Source of the DNA: Gammaproteobacteria bacterium
GTDB taxonomy: Bacteria; Pseudomonadota; Gammaproteobacteria; Xanthomonadales; Xanthomonadaceae
Length of the DNA stretch: 50,375 nucleotides
Direction: 5' to 3'
Assembly (NCBI GenBank): GCA_025352045.1
Contig: JANXUD010000041.1
Span: forward strand, 1 to 50,375
The position numbers and the translations under genes are program-made. The notes under the pieces are model-generated. The model was not told the DNA's origin, did no database searches, and saw only the letters and a program-made list of their open reading frames with translations. This document shows positions 24,941 through 33,767 of the stretch, piece by piece (within the stretch, counting starts at the first letter, position 1; each line of letters begins with the position of its first letter).

Positions 24941-26383
24941 ATGCCCGGGATCCACTCCCTTCCTGCCAGCCGCCAGCCGCTCGCCGACCCCTCCGGGGCG
25001 GACGCCGGCGCGACGGCTGCGGCGCCGAGTCGGGGCAAGCTGTTCATCAAGACCCAGGGCTGCCAGATGAATGTGTACGACTCGGCCCGGATGGCCGACG
25101 TGCTGGCGGCCGAACATGGCCTGGACCTGACCCCCGACGAGGCCGAGGCCGACGTCATCCTGATCAATACCTGCTCGATCCGCGAGAAGGCCCAGGAAAA
25201 GGTCTTCTCCCAGCTTGGCAAGTGGAAGGCCCTCAAGGCCGCCAAGCCGCACCTGCTGATCGGCGTGGGCGGCTGCGTCGCCTCGCAGGAAGGCGAGGCC
25301 CTGCTCCGCCGCGCCCCCCAGGTGGACCTGGTCTTCGGCCCCCAGACCCTGCACCGGCTGCCCGGCATGATCGATGCGCGTCGCGACAGCGGCCGGCCGC
25401 AGGTGGACATCAGCTTCCCGGAGATCGAGAAGTTCGACGCCCTGCCCGAGCCCAGGGCCGATGGCCCGACCGCGTTCGTCTCGATCATGGAGGGCTGTTC
25501 CAAGTATTGCTCGTTCTGCGTGGTGCCCTACACCCGGGGCGAGGAAGTGTCGCGGCCCTTCGACGACGTGCTGGCGGAAGTCGCCCAGCTCGCCGCGCAG
25601 GGCGTGCGTGAGGTCAACCTGCTCGGGCAGAACGTCAATGCCTACCGCGGCCCGATGTTCGAAGGTGGCGTCGCCGACCTGGCGCTGCTGGTCCGCGCCG
25701 TCGCCCGGATCGAGGGCATCGGCCGGATCCGCTACACCACCTCGCATCCGCTGGAGTTTTCCGATGCGCTGATCGAGGCGCACCGCGACGTGCCCAAACT
25801 GGCCAGCTACCTGCACCTGCCCGTGCAGTCGGGCTCGGACCGCATCCTGTCGGCGATGAAGCGCAACCACACCGCGCTCGAATACAAGGCGCGCATCCGC
25901 AAGCTGCGCGAGGCCAAGCCCGGCATCTGCGTCAGTTCGGATTTCATCGTCGGCTTCCCCGGCGAGACCGAGGCCGATTTCGCCGCCACCCTCAAGCTGG
26001 TAGCCGACGTGGGCTTCGACCAGAGCTTTTCCTTCGTCTATTCGCGCCGTCCCGGCACGCCGGCCGCCAGCCTGGACGACGATACGCCCGAGGCCGAGAA
26101 ACAGGCGCGCCTGCAGCGCCTGCAGGCCGCGCTGAACGCAAATGCGCGCGCCATCGCCGGGGCGATGGTCGGCAGCGTGCAGAAGGTGCTGGTGGAAAAG
26201 CGCAGCACCCGCGACCCGGGCGAATTCACCGGGCGTACGGAAAACATGCGCTACGTTAACTTCGCCGGGCATCCGCGGATGATCGGCCGCTTCGTCGACG
26301 TGCTGGTCACCGAGGTCATGGCCAATTCGTTGCGCGGACGCGTGCTGGGCACGGAAGACGGCCACGGCAACCACGAACGCTGA
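24941..26383 (+). CDS. miaB: tRNA-2-methylthio-N6-dimethylallyladenosine synthase MiaB (480 aa)
   Basis: Radical-SAM methylthiotransferase acting on i6A37 of tRNAs. Order of domains: UPF0004 with cluster cysteines C41 (KTQGCQMN), C78 (NTCSI) and C112 (GGCVA); radical SAM with CSKYCSFC (C186, C190, C193); TRAM domain at about 405-475. A 30-residue Ala-rich N-terminal tail precedes the conserved start KLFIKTQGC. First of miaB-ybeY-corC; phoH, normally second in this cluster, is absent. Confidence 0.96.
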   Translation: MPGIHSLPASRQPLADPSGADAGATAAAPSRGKLFIKTQGCQMNVYDSARMADVLAAEHGLDLTPDEAEADVILINTCSIREKAQEKVFSQLGKWKALKAAKPHLLIGVGGCVASQEGEALLRRAPQVDLVFGPQTLHRLPGMIDARRDSGRPQVDISFPEIEKFDALPEPRADGPTAFVSIMEGCSKYCSFCVVPYTRGEEVSRPFDDVLAEVAQLAAQGVREVNLLGQNVNAYRGPMFEGGVADLALLVRAVARIEGIGRIRYTTSHPLEFSDALIEAHRDVPKLASYLHLPVQSGSDRILSAMKRNHTALEYKARIRKLREAKPGICVSSDFIVGFPGETEADFAATLKLVADVGFDQSFSFVYSRRPGTPAASLDDDTPEAEKQARLQRLQAALNANARAIAGAMVGSVQKVLVEKRSTRDPGEFTGRTENMRYVNFAGHPRMIGRFVDVLVTEVMANSLRGRVLGTEDGHGNHER

Positions 26384-26393
26384 AGGACCAGAC

Positions 26394-26870
26394 ATGACCC
26401 GCGGACCCATCCAGCTCGATGTCAGCGTCAGCTACGGCCTGCCCCGCACCGGCTTGCCGGCCGCGGCCAGTTTCAAGCGCTGGGCAGCGGCGGCCTGCGA
26501 AGGCCGGATCCTCAAGGCCGACCTGGCCATCCGCCTGGTCGACACCAAGGAGGGCATGTCGCTCAACCGGCATTACCGGGGCAAGGACCATCCGACCAAT
26601 GTGCTCAGCTTCCCGGCCGAGCTGCCACCGGGCGTGGACCTGCCGATGCCCCTGCTCGGCGACCTGGTGATATGCGCACCAGTCGTGGCCCGCGAAGCCG
26701 AGGAGCAGCACAAGCCGCTGGCGGCCCACTACGCCCACCTGACCGTGCACGGGGTCCTGCACCTGCTGGGCCTGGACCACGAGGACGAGCGCGAGGCCGA
26801 GGCAATGGAACTGCTTGAGCGCGAGATCCTCGCCCAGTTGGGCTTCGCCGACCCCTACCTCGACGCCTGA
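26394..26870 (+). CDS. ybeY: Endoribonuclease YbeY (158 aa)
   Basis: Metal-dependent RNase for 16S rRNA 3' end maturation and ribosome quality control. The zinc site H-x3-H-x5-H is clear: H119, H123, H129 in [12 protein letters not shown], and the upstream [12 protein letters not shown] motif is conserved. It starts 10 bases after miaB. Then a REP doublet follows before corC. Confidence 0.95.
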   Translation: MTRGPIQLDVSVSYGLPRTGLPAAASFKRWAAAACEGRILKADLAIRLVDTKEGMSLNRHYRGKDHPTNVLSFPAELPPGVDLPMPLLGDLVICAPVVAREAEEQHKPLAAHYAHLTVHGVLHLLGLDHEDEREAEAMELLEREILAQLGFADPYLDA

Positions 26871-26873
26871 GGT

Positions 26874-26926
26874 TGGAGCGGCGTCAGCCGCGATCCCGGC
26901 CAGTCACGGCTTAAAGCCGCTCCCAC
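26874..26926. repeat. Inverted REP doublet (GGAGCGGC...GCCGCTCC)
   Basis: Two REP-type hairpins face each other: GCGGC-GTCA-GCCGC (26878-26891) and, on the other strand, GCGGC-TTTAA-GCCG (26909-26922 region). The outer GGAGCGGC/GCCGCTCC also pair. This GGAGCGGC motif is the common REP of Xanthomonadaceae. It sits in the ybeY-corC gap. Confidence 0.85.
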
Positions 26927-26973
26927 GCCTGCTAGACTGGTCGCCACGCCGCCCCGGCGCCACACGCACCACG

Positions 26974-27822
26974 ATGTCAGACGACCCAGACAGTCATCCG
27001 CCCGAACGCCGCTCCTGGCTGGAACGCCTGAGCATCGCGTTTTCGGGCGAACCCCAGACCCGCGAGGACCTCGTCGAGATCCTGCGCGACGCCCAGGAAA
27101 ACGGGCTGATCGGCGGCGACACGCTGCGCATGCTCGAGGGTGCCCTCGGCGTGTCCGAGCTGCAGGTGGGCGACATCATGCTCAACCGATCGCAGATGGT
27201 GTCCCTGCCGGCCGACGCGCCATTCATGGACCTGATGCGCATGGTGGTCGAGTCCGGGCATTCGCGCTTCCCGGTACATGGCGACGACAAGGACGAGATC
27301 CTGGGCATCCTGCTGGCCAAGGACCTGCTGCGCGGCATCGTCGCCGACGGCGGGCCGGGCCAGATCCGCGAGCTGTTGCGACCCGCGATCCTGATCCCGG
27401 AATCCAAGCGCCTGAACGTGCTGCTGAAGGAATTCCGCACCTCGCGCAACCACATGGCGATCGTGGTGGACGAACACGGCGGCGTGGCCGGACTGGTGAC
27501 CATCGAGGACGTGCTCGAGCAGATCGTCGGCCGCATCGACGACGAGCACGATGACGCCGACGACACCAGCCTGATCGCGGCCCAGCCGGACGGCCAGTTC
27601 GCGGTGGATGCCCTGACCCCGATTTCGGATTTCAACGATCGCTTCGGCGCAGATTTCCCCGACGACGAGTACGACACCGTCGGCGGCCTGGTCACCTCGG
27701 CGATCGGGCACCTGCCCGAGGCGGGCGAGGAACTGCGCATGGGCGACTTCCATTTCCGCGTGGGTCATGCCGACCGCCGCCGCGTCCAGAGCTTCGTGGT
27801 CAGCATCCATGCCCGCGGCTGA
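26974..27822 (+). CDS. corC: CorC/YbeX-type CBS-domain protein (282 aa)
   Basis: Soluble CorC_HlyC family member. Two CBS motifs (VGDIMLNRSQMVSLPADAPFMDLMRMVVESGHSRFPV and AILIPESKRLNVLLKEFRTSRNHMAIVVDEHGGVAGLVTIEDVLEQIVG) are followed by the C-terminal transporter-associated domain (YDTVGGLVTSAIGHLPEAGE). No CNNM membrane domain. Linked in E. coli to ribosome maturation or Mg/Co resistance in the ybeZYX-lnt cluster. Overlaps the next gene by 14 bases. Confidence 0.93.
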   Translation: MSDDPDSHPPERRSWLERLSIAFSGEPQTREDLVEILRDAQENGLIGGDTLRMLEGALGVSELQVGDIMLNRSQMVSLPADAPFMDLMRMVVESGHSRFPVHGDDKDEILGILLAKDLLRGIVADGGPGQIRELLRPAILIPESKRLNVLLKEFRTSRNHMAIVVDEHGGVAGLVTIEDVLEQIVGRIDDEHDDADDTSLIAAQPDGQFAVDALTPISDFNDRFGADFPDDEYDTVGGLVTSAIGHLPEAGEELRMGDFHFRVGHADRRRVQSFVVSIHARG

Positions 27823-29095
27823 GCGGGTGCTCTGCCTCGTCCTGCTGCTCGTCGCCTCCCAGTTCGCGGGCACAGCCGTTGCTGCTGCAGGGGGCGGCGC
27901 GACGCCTCCCGCCGTCCCCGCCCCGGCGACCACCAGTGCGACGATCGCGGCTCCCGCGCAAGCCTCCGGCGCACCGCGCATCGGCGTGGTGACGATGGAG
28001 CCGGGCGAAGTGTTCTGGGAACGCTTCGGCCACGACGCCATCCTGGTCGTGGATCCTCGTACCGGCCGCGGCACGTCGTACAACTTCGGCTTCTTCGATC
28101 CGTCCGAGCCGGGCTTCGTGCCCAACTTCGTGCGCGGCCGGATGATGTATTACCTGGTCGCGCTACCGATCGAGGAAGACCTCGGCTCCTATCGCGACGA
28201 AGGCCGCGGCGTCGGGGTGCAGTGGCTGGCGCTGGACGATGCCGAAGCGACTTCGCTCGCCGACGCGCTGGCCGACAACGCGCGCCCGGAACACGCGCGC
28301 TACCGCTACGACTACTTCCGCGACAACTGCTCCAGCCGCGTGCGCGATGTGCTCGATGCGGCGCTCGGCGGCCGGCTGCGCGAGCAGCTGGCCGGACGTT
28401 CGCAGGGCAACAGTTGGCGCAGCGAGTCGGTGCGCCTGGCCTGGCCGGCCAAATGGATGGCGCTGGGATTCCACCTCGGCCTGTCCGGGGTGGCGGATCG
28501 TCCGCTGTCGCGCTGGGAGGAGGCCTTCATCCCGATGCGCCTGCGCGATTCGCTGCGCGAGGCCCGGCGCGCGGACGGCCGGCCGCTGGTCGCCTCGGAG
28601 CAGGTCCTGCTGCCCAATCGCCTTCCCGCCCCGCCCACCGACATGCCGACCTGGCGCGTGCCCGCCCTGCTCGTCGGGCTGTTGCTCTTCGTCGCCGTGC
28701 ACTGGCTGGGTGCGCGCCGACCGCGCCTGCTGGCATCGCTTGCCCTGCCCGTCTGGACCGTGGCCGGCTTGCTCGGCTGCCTGATGCTGTTCCTGTGGCT
28801 GGGGACCGAACACACGGCCGCCTGGGGCAATGAGAACCTGCTCCTGCTCAGTCCGCTCGCACTGCTGGCCCTGCCTGGCGGCTGGCGCGTGGCCCGCGGC
28901 CGCATTCCGTCCGCGCGCTGGGGTACGCTGCTGTGGATCCTCGCCGGCAGCGCAGCGATCGCGGGATTCCTGAAGTTCCTGCCGTTCCGCCCGCAGCAAA
29001 ACGTCGAATGGGTGTTGCTCCTGCTGCCGCTGCACCTGGCGCTTGCGCGCACGTTCACGCAAACGCGCGCCACGGCCCCCACGACGGTGCGATGA
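27809..29095 (+). CDS. DUF4105 / Lnb-like membrane protein (428 aa)
   Basis: Signal peptide or first helix at 6-26, a periplasmic domain (about 55-265), then five membrane helices (about 284-301, 308-330, 342-358, 371-391, 400-414). The periplasmic part has the DUF4105 marks FWERFGHDAI (H75), NFGFFDP and YDYFRDNCSSRVRDVL (C174). The His-before-Cys order resembles permuted NlpC/P60 enzymes. As I recall, part of DUF4105 was renamed after Lnb, a Bacteroides lipoprotein N-acyltransferase. It overlaps corC by 14 bases, in the slot where E. coli has lnt. Acyltransfer role here is inference. Confidence 0.75.
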   Translation: MPAAERVLCLVLLLVASQFAGTAVAAAGGGATPPAVPAPATTSATIAAPAQASGAPRIGVVTMEPGEVFWERFGHDAILVVDPRTGRGTSYNFGFFDPSEPGFVPNFVRGRMMYYLVALPIEEDLGSYRDEGRGVGVQWLALDDAEATSLADALADNARPEHARYRYDYFRDNCSSRVRDVLDAALGGRLREQLAGRSQGNSWRSESVRLAWPAKWMALGFHLGLSGVADRPLSRWEEAFIPMRLRDSLREARRADGRPLVASEQVLLPNRLPAPPTDMPTWRVPALLVGLLLFVAVHWLGARRPRLLASLALPVWTVAGLLGCLMLFLWLGTEHTAAWGNENLLLLSPLALLALPGGWRVARGRIPSARWGTLLWILAGSAAIAGFLKFLPFRPQQNVEWVLLLLPLHLALARTFTQTRATAPTTVR

Positions 29096-29102
29096 TCCGC
29101 GC

Positions 29103-30146
29103 ATGAGCGCGCAGCCCCCCGCCGACATGTGCCCGTACCCCGCCCCGGCCAGCCCCTATCCGGCGCCGGAGGGCATGGTTCGCAACCTCGCCTCGTATGG
29201 GCTGGACGGGGCGCGGCTGCCAGACATCGGGCTCGAGCAGATCAGCGACGCACTCGCCGATCCGAAGGTCGGCTTCGTCTGGGTCGGACTGTACGAACCC
29301 GACGAAGCCCTGCTGCAGAAGATGCAGGAGGAATTCGACCTGCATCCGCTGGCGGTCGAGGATGCGCTCAACGCGCACCAGCGCCCAAAGGTGGAGTTGT
29401 ACGGCGATTCGCTGTTCCTGGTGATGCAGACCGCGCAGGTGGTCAAGGGCCACATCGCGTTCGGGGAAACCCATGTTTTCGTCGGCCAGCGCTACCTGCT
29501 GACCGTGCGGCACGGCGCGTCGCTGAGCTTCACGCCCGCCAGGGACCGCTGCGAGCGCAATACCGACCTGATGAAACTTGGCCCCAGCTACGGCATGTAC
29601 GCAGTGCTGGACTCGGTGGTGGACAACTATTTCCCGATCGTGGAGGAGTTCCAGGGCGAGCTCAATGAACTCGAGCAGGAGATCTTCGCCGAGGAATACC
29701 GTCGCGAGACCATCCACCGCCTGTACGAGCTCAAGCGCGACCTGACCCAGATGCGCCTTGCCGTGTCGCCCATGCAGGACATCCTCAACCAGCTGATGCA
29801 GTTCCATCCCACCCTGGTGCGAGACGAAGTACGCGTCTACCTGCGCGACGTCTCCGACCACGTGCTGCGGGTCAACGAGGCCACCGACACCATGCGCGAG
29901 ATGCTCACCGCGGCGATGTCGGTCAACCTGTCACTGGTGACGGTCGCCCAGGGCGAGATCGTCAAGCGCCTGGCCGGCTGGGCCGCGCTGCTGGCGGCGC
30001 CCACCCTGCTGACCAGCTGGTACGGCATGAACTTCCACCACATGCCCGAGCTGGACGGCCGCTACAGCTACTGGATCATGATCGCGGTCACCATCGGCAT
30101 CTGCACCGGCCTGTACGCCTGGCTGCGGCGGGCCCGCTGGCTCTAG
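29103..30146 (+). CDS. corA: CorA magnesium/cobalt transporter (347 aa)
   Basis: Cytosolic funnel domain, long helix region (MRLAVSPMQDILNQLMQFH...YLRDVSDHVLRV) and two C-terminal membrane helices with the GMN selectivity motif in SWYGMNFHHMPEL. The usual length and short C-terminal tail (WLRRARWL) fit CorA. It starts 7 bases after the DUF4105 gene, so it may be co-transcribed with corC. A second, more distant CorA-family gene is at 41347-42318. Confidence 0.95.
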   Translation: MSAQPPADMCPYPAPASPYPAPEGMVRNLASYGLDGARLPDIGLEQISDALADPKVGFVWVGLYEPDEALLQKMQEEFDLHPLAVEDALNAHQRPKVELYGDSLFLVMQTAQVVKGHIAFGETHVFVGQRYLLTVRHGASLSFTPARDRCERNTDLMKLGPSYGMYAVLDSVVDNYFPIVEEFQGELNELEQEIFAEEYRRETIHRLYELKRDLTQMRLAVSPMQDILNQLMQFHPTLVRDEVRVYLRDVSDHVLRVNEATDTMREMLTAAMSVNLSLVTVAQGEIVKRLAGWAALLAAPTLLTSWYGMNFHHMPELDGRYSYWIMIAVTIGICTGLYAWLRRARWL

Positions 30147-30509
30147 CTGCGGTCCTCCGTTTCGGCGCATGCCGACCGTGTCCTGATCGACCGCACTCGG
30201 CAAGTCCGCGAGCCCAGCAATTAGCAACGCAGCGCGGACGCACACGCACGTGAGCGCAGCGATGCGTGCTCAGTCGCGGCGGCAATCGGTGGCGGCAGCG
30301 CTGCGCCGTGTAGTGCGACGGTTGGTGGGCGCGCCGCGCCCTTCCATGCAGTGCGATGGTGGGTGGGGGCGCGGATGCCGGCAGCCTTCGCGACGGGGAT
30401 CGGCGCCATGGAGGGCGCCGATAAGCCTACAGGGACGTATTCACGGCGTCCCGTCGCGGAGGCTGCCGGTAGCCGCGACCTCGCCGAACAGAGCGCGAAG
30501 CGACGCGGT
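30147..30509. other. 363-base non-coding region with direct and inverted repeats
   Basis: No credible gene. It contains a direct repeat AGTGCGAYGGTKGGTGGG at 30312-30330 and 30350-30367, and the nested palindromic element described separately at 30377-30470. It separates convergent corA and the response regulator; no terminator with a T-tract is seen. Confidence 0.7.
30377..30470. repeat. Nested palindromic element with two inner hairpins
   Basis: Outer arms of 21 bp (30377-30397 and 30450-30470, 19 of 21 pairing: GCCGGCAGCCT..CGCGACGGG). Inside are two more hairpins: GGCGCC-ATGGAG-GGCGCC (30402-30419) and GGGACG...CGTCCC (30432-30437 with 30447-30452). The whole could fold as a cross-shaped structure of about 94 bases. 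It resembles interspersed palindromes seen in Xanthomonadaceae genomes. Confidence 0.8.
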
Positions 30510-31193
30510 TCAGGTGCCCGGGACGATGTTGTGCTTGCCCGCGTACGCGAACAGCTCCAGCCGGCTCGACACCTCGAGCTTCTCGTAGATCGAGGCGATG
30601 TGGTTGCGCAGCGTGTGCTCGCTGATGTGCAGCCGCTCGGCGATCTGCTTGCTGCCGGCGGCGGCGTCGCTGCCGATCTCGGCGACGATCTGCCGCTCGC
30701 GCGGGGTCAGGCTGGCGATCTTCTTCTGCTCGGGGTTCAGCGCTTCGCTGGCCTTGTTGCGCGACAGCTCCAGGAAGATGCGCCCGGTGGCCGTGCGGTC
30801 GAGCCAGATCTCGCCTTCGTAGACCTTGCGGATGGCCTTGAGGATGGTCTCGGCCGACTCGCCCTTCTCGACCACGCCCATCGCGCCGGCCAGCACCGCG
30901 GCGTCGTGCACGGCGATGTCGCGAGAGCCGGTGAGCACCAGCACGCGCGCCTTGGACTTGGCGATCAGCGCCTGGATCGAGCTGCTGCCGTTCTCGCCAC
31001 CGAGGTCGAGGTCGAGCAGGATGATGTCCGGCTTGACCTCGTCGAGCAGGCGCAGCGCCTCGGTGGAGGTGGTGGCCTTGCCGATCACCTGCATGCGCGG
31101 GTGCTCGCCCTCGATGAGCTTTTCCAGGCCCCACAGCACGCTGCGGTGGTCGTCGAGAAGCAGGATCTTTATCGGGTCGTCGGGGTTGGGCAT
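30510..31193 (-). CDS. NarL/FixJ-type response regulator (227 aa)
   Basis: Receiver domain (about 8-125): acidic pair LLDDH, phospho-acceptor D61 in IILLDLDL, T/S region VLVLTGS and Lys in GVVEKGES. A LuxR HTH follows (about 160-220: LTPRERQIVAEI...KQIAERLHISEHTLRNHIASIYEKLEV). DNA-binding regulator. ATG is 13 bases after the stop of the kinase gene, an operon pair. Target genes unknown. Confidence 0.93.
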   Translation of the reverse strand: MPNPDDPIKILLLDDHRSVLWGLEKLIEGEHPRMQVIGKATTSTEALRLLDEVKPDIILLDLDLGGENGSSSIQALIAKSKARVLVLTGSRDIAVHDAAVLAGAMGVVEKGESAETILKAIRKVYEGEIWLDRTATGRIFLELSRNKASEALNPEQKKIASLTPRERQIVAEIGSDAAAGSKQIAERLHISEHTLRNHIASIYEKLEVSSRLELFAYAGKHNIVPGT

Positions 31194-31206
31194 GGGTGCG
31201 GCGGTC

Positions 31207-32898
31207 TCACAAGGGAATCTGGATTCGCACAATGGTATACCCCATCGGGTCGCGCTCCACCACGCTGGTCCCGCCGAAACTGCGGGTGCGCGCATCGATG
31301 GAACGCGGCTTGAAGCCCGGTGCGTCGGTCCCGGTGGCGCCCGGCGACTCGTTGGCGATGTCCAGGCGAAGGCGCTGGCCGTCGCGGCGCAGGCCGATCC
31401 AGGCGCGCTTGGCGGTGGTGTGGCGCAGGATGTTGCTCAGGCCCTCGGCCACCAGTTGCAGCACGGCGCCGGCCAGTTGCGAACCGATCTGGAACTCCTC
31501 GTCGGCGCGCACTTCCACTTCGATCCCGTAGAAGCGGTGGTAGTGGCCCGCCTGGTCGCGCACCGCCGACAACAGGGAATCGCCGGCCAGGGCGCTGTCG
31601 TCCTGCAAGGTGTTCATGTAGCGGCGCAGGTCGCGGATCACGCTGTCGGTCATGCCGAGCAGCTCGCCGATCATCGGCATCAGCGGATTGCCTGGGCCGG
31701 CTTCGCGGGCCAGCGCGTCCAGGCCGAGCTTGAGGCCGATGTAGGGCTGGATGGTCGTGTCGTGGATGTCCAGCGAGATCCGGTAGCGCTCGTGTTCGGC
31801 GGCGCGCGACACCAGCTCGTCCATCAATTGCATTCCCTCGACGACGTTCGAGATCGTGGTCATCAACTGGGCGAAGAAATCCACGTCGGCCGGCACGAGC
31901 GTGCGGCGGCCGGCAGTGAGGTAGACGCGACCCTCGGTGCCGTCGCGCTGCGCATAGGGCACCGTCATGAAGCCGCGCGCATCGAGCAGGTTGGCCAGCA
32001 CCTGGCATTGCTCGGCCAGCGCGGCATCGCGCGTCGCCAGCCCCGAGCCCGAGGTCCAGCGCCGCCACCAGGGCGGCGTCTCCTCGTAGCGGCCGGAAAA
32101 CGTGTCCGGGAACTTGAGCAGGATGGCCGCGGTTTCCTGGTTGATCGCGTTGGGCAGGGTCACCTGGCCGGGCTTGCGGCCGGTCACATGGTAGGTCAGG
32201 TAGATGGGCGGCGCGGTAGGGCGCTTGAGCACCAGCACGCAGGCGTCGCCGGCGAAGAATTCCAGCGCGCGCTGCAGGTTGCTGCCGACCGCGTGGTCGT
32301 GGCCGAAGCGCGGGTTCCACTGGTTGTTGATTTCCTGCAGCAGGCGCAGCCGGCGGCGGTGGGTGATCTCGTGGCCACCCCAGTAGGCGATCAGGTAGCC
32401 CAGCACCAGCAGGTACAGCGGTCGCACCAGGGTGCGCTCGAAATCGGGCGGCCCGGCGCCAGGCATCGCCAGCAGCACTGCCAGTTCGAAGCCGAACACC
32501 GCCACGCAGGTCACGCGCAGTCCTTCGGAAAATCCGCGAGAGAAGGACGCGACCAGGATGGCGAACAAGCTGATGAAGAAGAAGCTGCTGCTCGCCGGCG
32601 TCAGCACCACCAGGACGGCCGAGAAACCGACGTCCACCCAATGCCCATGGCGAGGCGGCAACTGTTGCGACCGGCGGCTGGCCAGGACCAGGCTGGCCAG
32701 GCCCCAAAGGACATAGGCGCCGAGCAACAGGCGGGTGGCGACGGGACGCGCATCGGGCGCATAGGGGTCGAACTGCACCAGGGCCAGCGCGGCCAGGGCC
32801 AGCAGGCAGCGCACCACGGCGATCATCCGGCCGTCGACCGAGCCGATCGGAAAGGCCTGGCCGGGGATGCCGAAGGCGAGCGTGTGCTTGTCGGTCAC
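31207..32898 (-). CDS. Sensor histidine kinase, HisKA_3 type, with membrane N-terminus (563 aa)
   Basis: Five to six hydrophobic helices in residues 24-175, then a GAF-like domain (about 205-355), a HisKA_3 dimerisation segment with His379 (ERYRISLDIHDTTIQP), and a HATPase-like C-terminus. The N box is AEGLSNILRHTTAKR, but the usual DxGxG box is changed to DIANESPG. GTG at 32898 is used as start because it reaches the first helix with no long extension; there is no clear ribosome site. Partner of the LuxR-type regulator. Signal not known. Confidence 0.85.
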   Translation of the reverse strand: MTDKHTLAFGIPGQAFPIGSVDGRMIAVVRCLLALAALALVQFDPYAPDARPVATRLLLGAYVLWGLASLVLASRRSQQLPPRHGHWVDVGFSAVLVVLTPASSSFFFISLFAILVASFSRGFSEGLRVTCVAVFGFELAVLLAMPGAGPPDFERTLVRPLYLLVLGYLIAYWGGHEITHRRRLRLLQEINNQWNPRFGHDHAVGSNLQRALEFFAGDACVLVLKRPTAPPIYLTYHVTGRKPGQVTLPNAINQETAAILLKFPDTFSGRYEETPPWWRRWTSGSGLATRDAALAEQCQVLANLLDARGFMTVPYAQRDGTEGRVYLTAGRRTLVPADVDFFAQLMTTISNVVEGMQLMDELVSRAAEHERYRISLDIHDTTIQPYIGLKLGLDALAREAGPGNPLMPMIGELLGMTDSVIRDLRRYMNTLQDDSALAGDSLLSAVRDQAGHYHRFYGIEVEVRADEEFQIGSQLAGAVLQLVAEGLSNILRHTTAKRAWIGLRRDGQRLRLDIANESPGATGTDAPGFKPRSIDARTRSFGGTSVVERDPMGYTIVRIQIPL

Positions 32899-33244
32899 GG
32901 GCGTCGTCGCCGGTCTGGTCGAGGTCGGGGGCAGTCTAACTGGACTATGGCCCGGGCCGGCTTGCCCATTCAGGGAGGGAACACGCCGGGCAAATCTACT
33001 ATCGGGGCGGGGACAAGGCGGACTCCGTTCCTGGACGGCTTCGCCCATGCGCCAGCGGCCTGGGCGCGCGCCGGGCCACGCGGCGGTGACGGGTGAACTT
33101 CCTGAGCCGGGACTGGTACCGCTGCCCCTCGCATTCAAGCCTGCATAGCCACTTCCTACTATCAGAAAGGTAGGTTTGGCTCATGGGCGGCCCTGCGGCC
33201 AAGGTTAGATTTCGGCTCAAGTTTGCGCAGGGATCACCGAGCGG
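32899..33244. other. 346-base gap between kinase and PilZ genes
   Basis: Divergent gap with no credible gene. It contains a small inverted repeat CCTAC/GTAGG at 33155-33174 and A/T-rich patches near 33150-33215 that could hold the pilZ promoter. No promoter box with proper spacing was found. Confidence 0.5.
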
Positions 33245-33589
33245 ATGCACGCTTCCAACAGGGCCGAGGACCGGGTGAGCATGGCCGTGCCCGTGCACCT
33301 GCAGGGTGGCGCGCATGGGCTGACCCGCGACATCAGCGCCTCGGGCATCTACTTCGAGACCGACCTGGAGCCCATCCGCGAAAGTCCCCTCGACTTCACG
33401 GTGGAGTTCCAGAACGGCGGCATCGGCGGGCTCAGCCTGCGCTGCAGGGGCCAGGTGCTCAGGGTGGACCGGTTGGGCAGCCGCATCGGCGTGGCGGCCA
33501 GGATCATCGAATCCAGGCTGGAAGCCGGCCGTGCCAGGCCCGTCCCCGTACGGATCGAGATCAGCGACGGATTTGCCGACAGTTTCTAG
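33245..33589 (+). CDS. PilZ-domain c-di-GMP receptor (114 aa)
   Basis: Single PilZ domain. The c-di-GMP motifs are intact: RxxxR as R6-AED-R10, and DxSxxG as DISASG at 29-34 (G34), followed by IYFETD. The beta-strand pattern LDFTVEF...LSLRCRGQVLRVD...GVAARI is typical. Cytosolic; such single-domain proteins pass a c-di-GMP signal to partners, including type IV pilus motors. It stands next to, and divergent from, the kinase-regulator pair. Confidence 0.93.
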   Translation: MHASNRAEDRVSMAVPVHLQGGAHGLTRDISASGIYFETDLEPIRESPLDFTVEFQNGGIGGLSLRCRGQVLRVDRLGSRIGVAARIIESRLEAGRARPVPVRIEISDGFADSF

Positions 33590-33691
33590 TTTCCAGTTTC
33601 AGGTTCTAGCGTGGGAGGGTTGCGGCAGCGCGTGGTTGGCCCGGAATTCGCTGGGGGGCGAGGGTCGAAGCAAGCACCGCGGAGTCGAGAC

Positions 33692-33718
33692 GCACCGGAG
33701 CCGCTGGGGCTCCGGTGC
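33692..33718. terminator. Hairpin between convergent pilZ-like gene and S9 peptidase
   Basis: An 11-bp perfect stem GCACCGGAGCC/GGCTCCGGTGC (33692-33702 and 33708-33718) with loop GCTGG. No long T-tract on either side, so strength is doubtful. Near the left end of this gap a short TTTC(T/C)AG repeat occurs (33585-33609). Confidence 0.45.
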
Positions 33719-33767
33719 ACTCCTTCCTGCCATCGCGGCCACGCCACGCTCACCGGCGCAATCCCTT

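Noticed and set aside
24629-26410. 593-codon minus-strand frame covering miaB
   Set aside because: miaB on the plus strand has all cluster cysteines and TRAM. The antisense frame has composition of a mirror frame and no motifs.
30350-30490. tRNA- or riboswitch-like RNA at the cruciform element
   Set aside because: Hairpins are palindromic and no acceptor/T-arm or known aptamer motif is seen; kept as a repeat element only.
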